From positions 1 to 32,154 of the forward strand of contig JAEXHR010000205.1 in NCBI GenBank assembly GCA_023449855.1: 32,154 bases of DNA, in the 5' to 3' direction. Under the pieces are notes generated by a model. It ran no database searches. It was not told the DNA's origin and saw only the letters and a program-made list of their open reading frames with translations. Origin of the DNA: Pseudomonadota bacterium (GTDB lineage: Bacteria > Pseudomonadota > Alphaproteobacteria > Rhizobiales > Xanthobacteraceae). The position numbers were made by a program, and so were the translations under genes. Shown piece by piece: positions 30,371-32,154 of the stretch; position 1 is the stretch's first letter, and each line of letters begins with the position of its first letter.

Positions 30371-30394
30371 CAAAGTCTGCTCGAGCAGACTTTG
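30371..30394. repeat. Palindrome copy 2, 24 bp perfect, shared with 27712
   Basis: CAAAGTCTGCTC and its exact reverse complement. The inner 18 bp (AGTCTGCTCGAGCAGACT) match copy 1 at 27712-27729 except for one base at the centre. It lies about 106 bases upstream of the RHH-gene start, so both flanks of the ParA/KorB cluster carry the motif. Confidence 0.85.
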
Positions 30395-30448
30395 CCCGGC
30401 ACCGCCTTCATGAGGAGGGCTGGCCCCGCCGCGCGGGGCCAGCATGGC

Positions 30449-30841
30449 TTAATACTCTTGCGCGAGAAGAATGGTCAGCACGCGCGTGGTGACATTCTCG
30501 TCGGTCGGATCGGGCGAGCCGAACTCCAGCGCGCGGTCATAATAGTCGATCTTCCAGTAGAGCACCGCGTCGCGGAAGGTGAACCGGCCGAAATCGCGCT
30601 CGCCATGCGGATCCACGTCGGGACCGAAGCTGTCATAGTCGCGGATGGTGCGCAGCAATTGCGCCCGGGCCTGAAAGTTGCGGAACAGGCTGACGTCGCC
30701 GATCAGGCTCTGAACGCCGATGGTCATGACCACGCGGTTATGGCCTGGCTGGGTGAGTGAGCGGCGCAGCGCGTCATTGAGCTGGGCGATGGTTGCAGTG
30801 CGATCGGGCTGCGAAGAGGTATGGCTCTGATGCTCGGGCAT
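30449..30841 (-). CDS. DUF3768-family protein
   Basis: 130 residues. The pattern GVQSLIGDVSLFRNFQARAQL, FGPDVDPHGERDFG and VLYWKIDYYDRALEFGSPDP is the signature of DUF3768, a family seen on alphaproteobacterial plasmids and mobile elements with unknown function. The start at 30841 (MPEHQSHTS) is preferred over the longer 31033 start, whose extra 64 residues look non-coding. It is upstream of the RHH-ParA operon on the same strand but separated by two palindromes, so it is probably a separate transcript. Confidence 0.85.
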   Translation of the reverse strand: MPEHQSHTSSQPDRTATIAQLNDALRRSLTQPGHNRVVMTIGVQSLIGDVSLFRNFQARAQLLRTIRDYDSFGPDVDPHGERDFGRFTFRDAVLYWKIDYYDRALEFGSPDPTDENVTTRVLTILLAQEY

Positions 30842-31104
30842 GCGATCTGTCCTGTGCGTTCGAAACCCCGCCGATCGGGGTCTTTCAACACGGGCCGGCG
30901 CGCCGGGGCACAGCAGGCTCGCGCACCCGTAGGGTCGCAACGGCAGTGGAGAAGCCCGGCCACGGGCTTGCGCGGGACAGCGCCTCGGCGAGACCCGGAC
31001 ATGGTGATGACACCCGAGCTTTGGGCGGCACACAGGAACAGGTGATTTCGCTGGACGGGCATCAGAATGCTGGACCGGACGGTGACGCGGACTATCATTG
31101 CCCG
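30842..31104. other. Divergent intergenic region with three GC-rich hairpins
   Basis: 263 bases between DUF3768 (minus) and the next gene (plus). Three perfect dyads are visible: ACCCCG-5-CGGGGT (30865-30881), CCGGCGCGCCGG (30895-30906) and AAGCCCG-4-CGGGCTT (30952-30969). Reading frames across it look like shadows. It presumably carries two promoters. Confidence 0.45.
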
Positions 31105-31446
31105 ATGACCGCTGCTCTTCACATCCTCTGGCCTGTCGCGCTGCGCAGCATCGGCGCGATGCAGCGGCACAAAGTCCTGGTGCGCAGCCAATGCCGGCGG
31201 TGCGGGGCGCTGATGCGTGTCGACCTGGACGACATGGTCGCGCGCCATGGCAGCAGCGGTTCGCTCATCGACGTACAGGAGCGCTGCCGCATGGTCGCCT
31301 GTGACGGTGCGGCCTTCTATCTGGCCTCGCCCGGCTATGGCGGTCCATGGCGAACATTGCTGGGCGATCCCGGCCTCGCCGAGGGCCTCGCCAATGGCGT
31401 CGCGCCGGTCACGGCCGAGACGCTGCTTGGGCCGACCGCCCGCTAG
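31105..31446 (+). CDS. Unknown 113-aa protein with paired Cys, possible zinc binding
   Basis: It starts at ATG 31105 (MTAALHILWPVALRS). CRRCGALMRVDL followed by a second Cys pair (ERCRMVAC) suggests a zinc ribbon, and the tail is GYGGPWRTLLGDP. No family recognised, although similar small Cys proteins sit on alphaproteobacterial mobile elements. The frame extends upstream to 30793 but overlaps the DUF3768 start and hairpins, so I take the internal ATG. Confidence 0.6.
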   Translation: MTAALHILWPVALRSIGAMQRHKVLVRSQCRRCGALMRVDLDDMVARHGSSGSLIDVQERCRMVACDGAAFYLASPGYGGPWRTLLGDPGLAEGLANGVAPVTAETLLGPTAR

Positions 31447-31557
31447 AGCAATCGCCTTTCCAGCAAGGGATCGTTACCCGGCAGGGCCGAGACCCGGCAC
31501 GGGGCTCGGGGCGTCAGCCTAGAGCCCGGTCCGGCGCAGCCGGTGCCCCGACCTCCC

Positions 31558-32142
31558 TCAATCCAGCGGACCGAACAATCTGGTCAGGATCAGATCGAGC
31601 GTCGCGACCTTCTCGAATTGTCCCTTGGCGATCACCCGGTGCATCGGTCTTTCGTTCTTCTTGCCCTGCGCCGTTCCCTTGGCATGGCGTGCGACCGGAA
31701 AGCCGCGAATATCGGGCAACGGCACATCGGGCGCATTGCCGAACCAGAGATAGGACAGGAGATCGAGGTCGGGTGACACCACGATCCAGATGATGCAGCC
31801 GCTCGGCTTCTCCATGAGTTTGAGGTTTGCGGTCACGCGCGGCGCCCGCCCGCCCAAGGTCACCGTCTTGAACTGGATATGCCGGGTAATCGCCTTGTAG
31901 CTCATCACCAGATCATAGCCGCCGGCATCGAACTCCGAGCGCAGCACCTCGACTCCGGTAATCCCGCGCTGCCACAGACGCCGCAGCGCCTCGCCTACAA
32001 AGACATGCTCGACAATGCGCTCGCGCAGGGTCGAGTGCAGATAATGGGCGCTGGTCTGGCTCGGCAGGTCTTCCAATGGCAACGGATCTCGAAAGGCGGC
32101 GGGGGCGGCCGCCCCCGCCGGATTGTGAGGGGGAGGGGTCAT
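31558..32142 (-). CDS. Unknown 194-aa protein, possible PD-(D/E)XK-like nuclease fold
   Basis: A Pro/Ala-rich N-terminus precedes a helix (LRERIVEHVFVGEALRRLW) and a strand pattern SEFDAGGYDLVMSYK...HIQFKTV. An Asp on a strand followed by a Q-x-K strand is the core of the PD-(D/E)XK nuclease fold (here D in GYDLV and Q/K in IQFKT), preceded by Glu. This is suggestive only. The rest (IIWIVVSPDLDLLSYLWFG) continues the sheet. No family recognised. The start codon is 12 bases from the right edge of the window. Confidence 0.6.
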   Translation of the reverse strand: MTPPPHNPAGAAAPAAFRDPLPLEDLPSQTSAHYLHSTLRERIVEHVFVGEALRRLWQRGITGVEVLRSEFDAGGYDLVMSYKAITRHIQFKTVTLGGRAPRVTANLKLMEKPSGCIIWIVVSPDLDLLSYLWFGNAPDVPLPDIRGFPVARHAKGTAQGKKNERPMHRVIAKGQFEKVATLDLILTRLFGPLD

Positions 32143-32154
32143 ATTAGTTGGGCC

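Noticed and set aside
32101..32116. 16-bp GC palindrome (GGGGGCGGCCGCCCCC)
   Set aside because: It lies inside an Ala/Gly-rich coding stretch and is explained by codon composition.
1..32154. CRISPR array or tRNA/rRNA gene
   Set aside because: No regularly spaced repeats, cloverleaf or rRNA-like stretch was found on reading either strand.

Overview
The window looks like part of a conjugative plasmid or integrative conjugative element from a GC-rich alphaproteobacterium, most likely a sphingomonad. That assignment is inferred from the GC-rich coding style, the tandem LuxR-type regulators ahead of a VirB/VirD4 operon, the ParA / KorB-like / DUF3768 backbone and an alphaproteobacterial-type SOS box. 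No taxonomic marker is present.

Layout. (1) 1-3.5 kb is a scarred left flank: the last 16 codons of a serine resolvase, an unknown winged-helix protein on the minus strand, a LuxR-family regulator, a LuxR-family gene cut off after its ligand domain, and the C-terminal half of a membrane PQQ glucose/quinate-type dehydrogenase. The last two are broken and meet at one junction, then a strong terminator follows. (2) 3.8-4.6 kb holds a second intact LuxR paralog. (3) 4.95-17.97 kb is one tightly coupled operon for a type IV secretion system: TrbM/KikA-like, VirB1, B2, B3, B4, B5, an EexN-like lipoprotein, B6, a proline-rich protein in the VirB7 slot, B8, B9, B10, B11, VirD4/TraG and an LPD7-domain protein. 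(4) 18.0-25.96 kb is a cargo island rich in defence and DNA-damage genes: an AbiE toxin-antitoxin pair with a palindromic operator, two SRAP (YedK/HMCES) paralogs behind a canonical GTTC-N7-GTTC SOS box, a tiny DUF2256 zinc protein, a retron-like cassette on the minus strand (PRTase-like/winged-helix protein, structured 186-nt gap, retron-type reverse transcriptase), a divergent HEPN-motif protein and a small unknown. (5) 25.98-27.64 kb is the DNA-processing module on the minus strand: a relaxase and a MobC-like accessory protein. (6) 27.9-30.3 kb is the maintenance and control module on the minus strand: RHH protein, small membrane protein, ParA, KorB/ParB-like protein, zinc ribbon. (7) 30.4-32.1 kb holds DUF3768, a small unknown and a possible PD-(D/E)XK-like protein.

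How it fits together. The relaxase and MobC would nick and present the DNA, VirD4 would couple it to the VirB channel, and the LuxR proteins are placed to control the operon. ParA and the KorB-like protein would stabilise the element. A shared palindrome (AGTCTGCTCRAGCAGACT) lies upstream of both the mob operon and the RHH-ParA-KorB operon and is a good candidate operator or centromere. The most striking content is the retron-like cassette with a PRTase-like partner and variant hallmark motifs, and the SRAP pair in which one copy has lost all three expected catalytic residues. No CRISPR array, rRNA or tRNA was seen. All family calls come from reading the sequence; no database search was possible.
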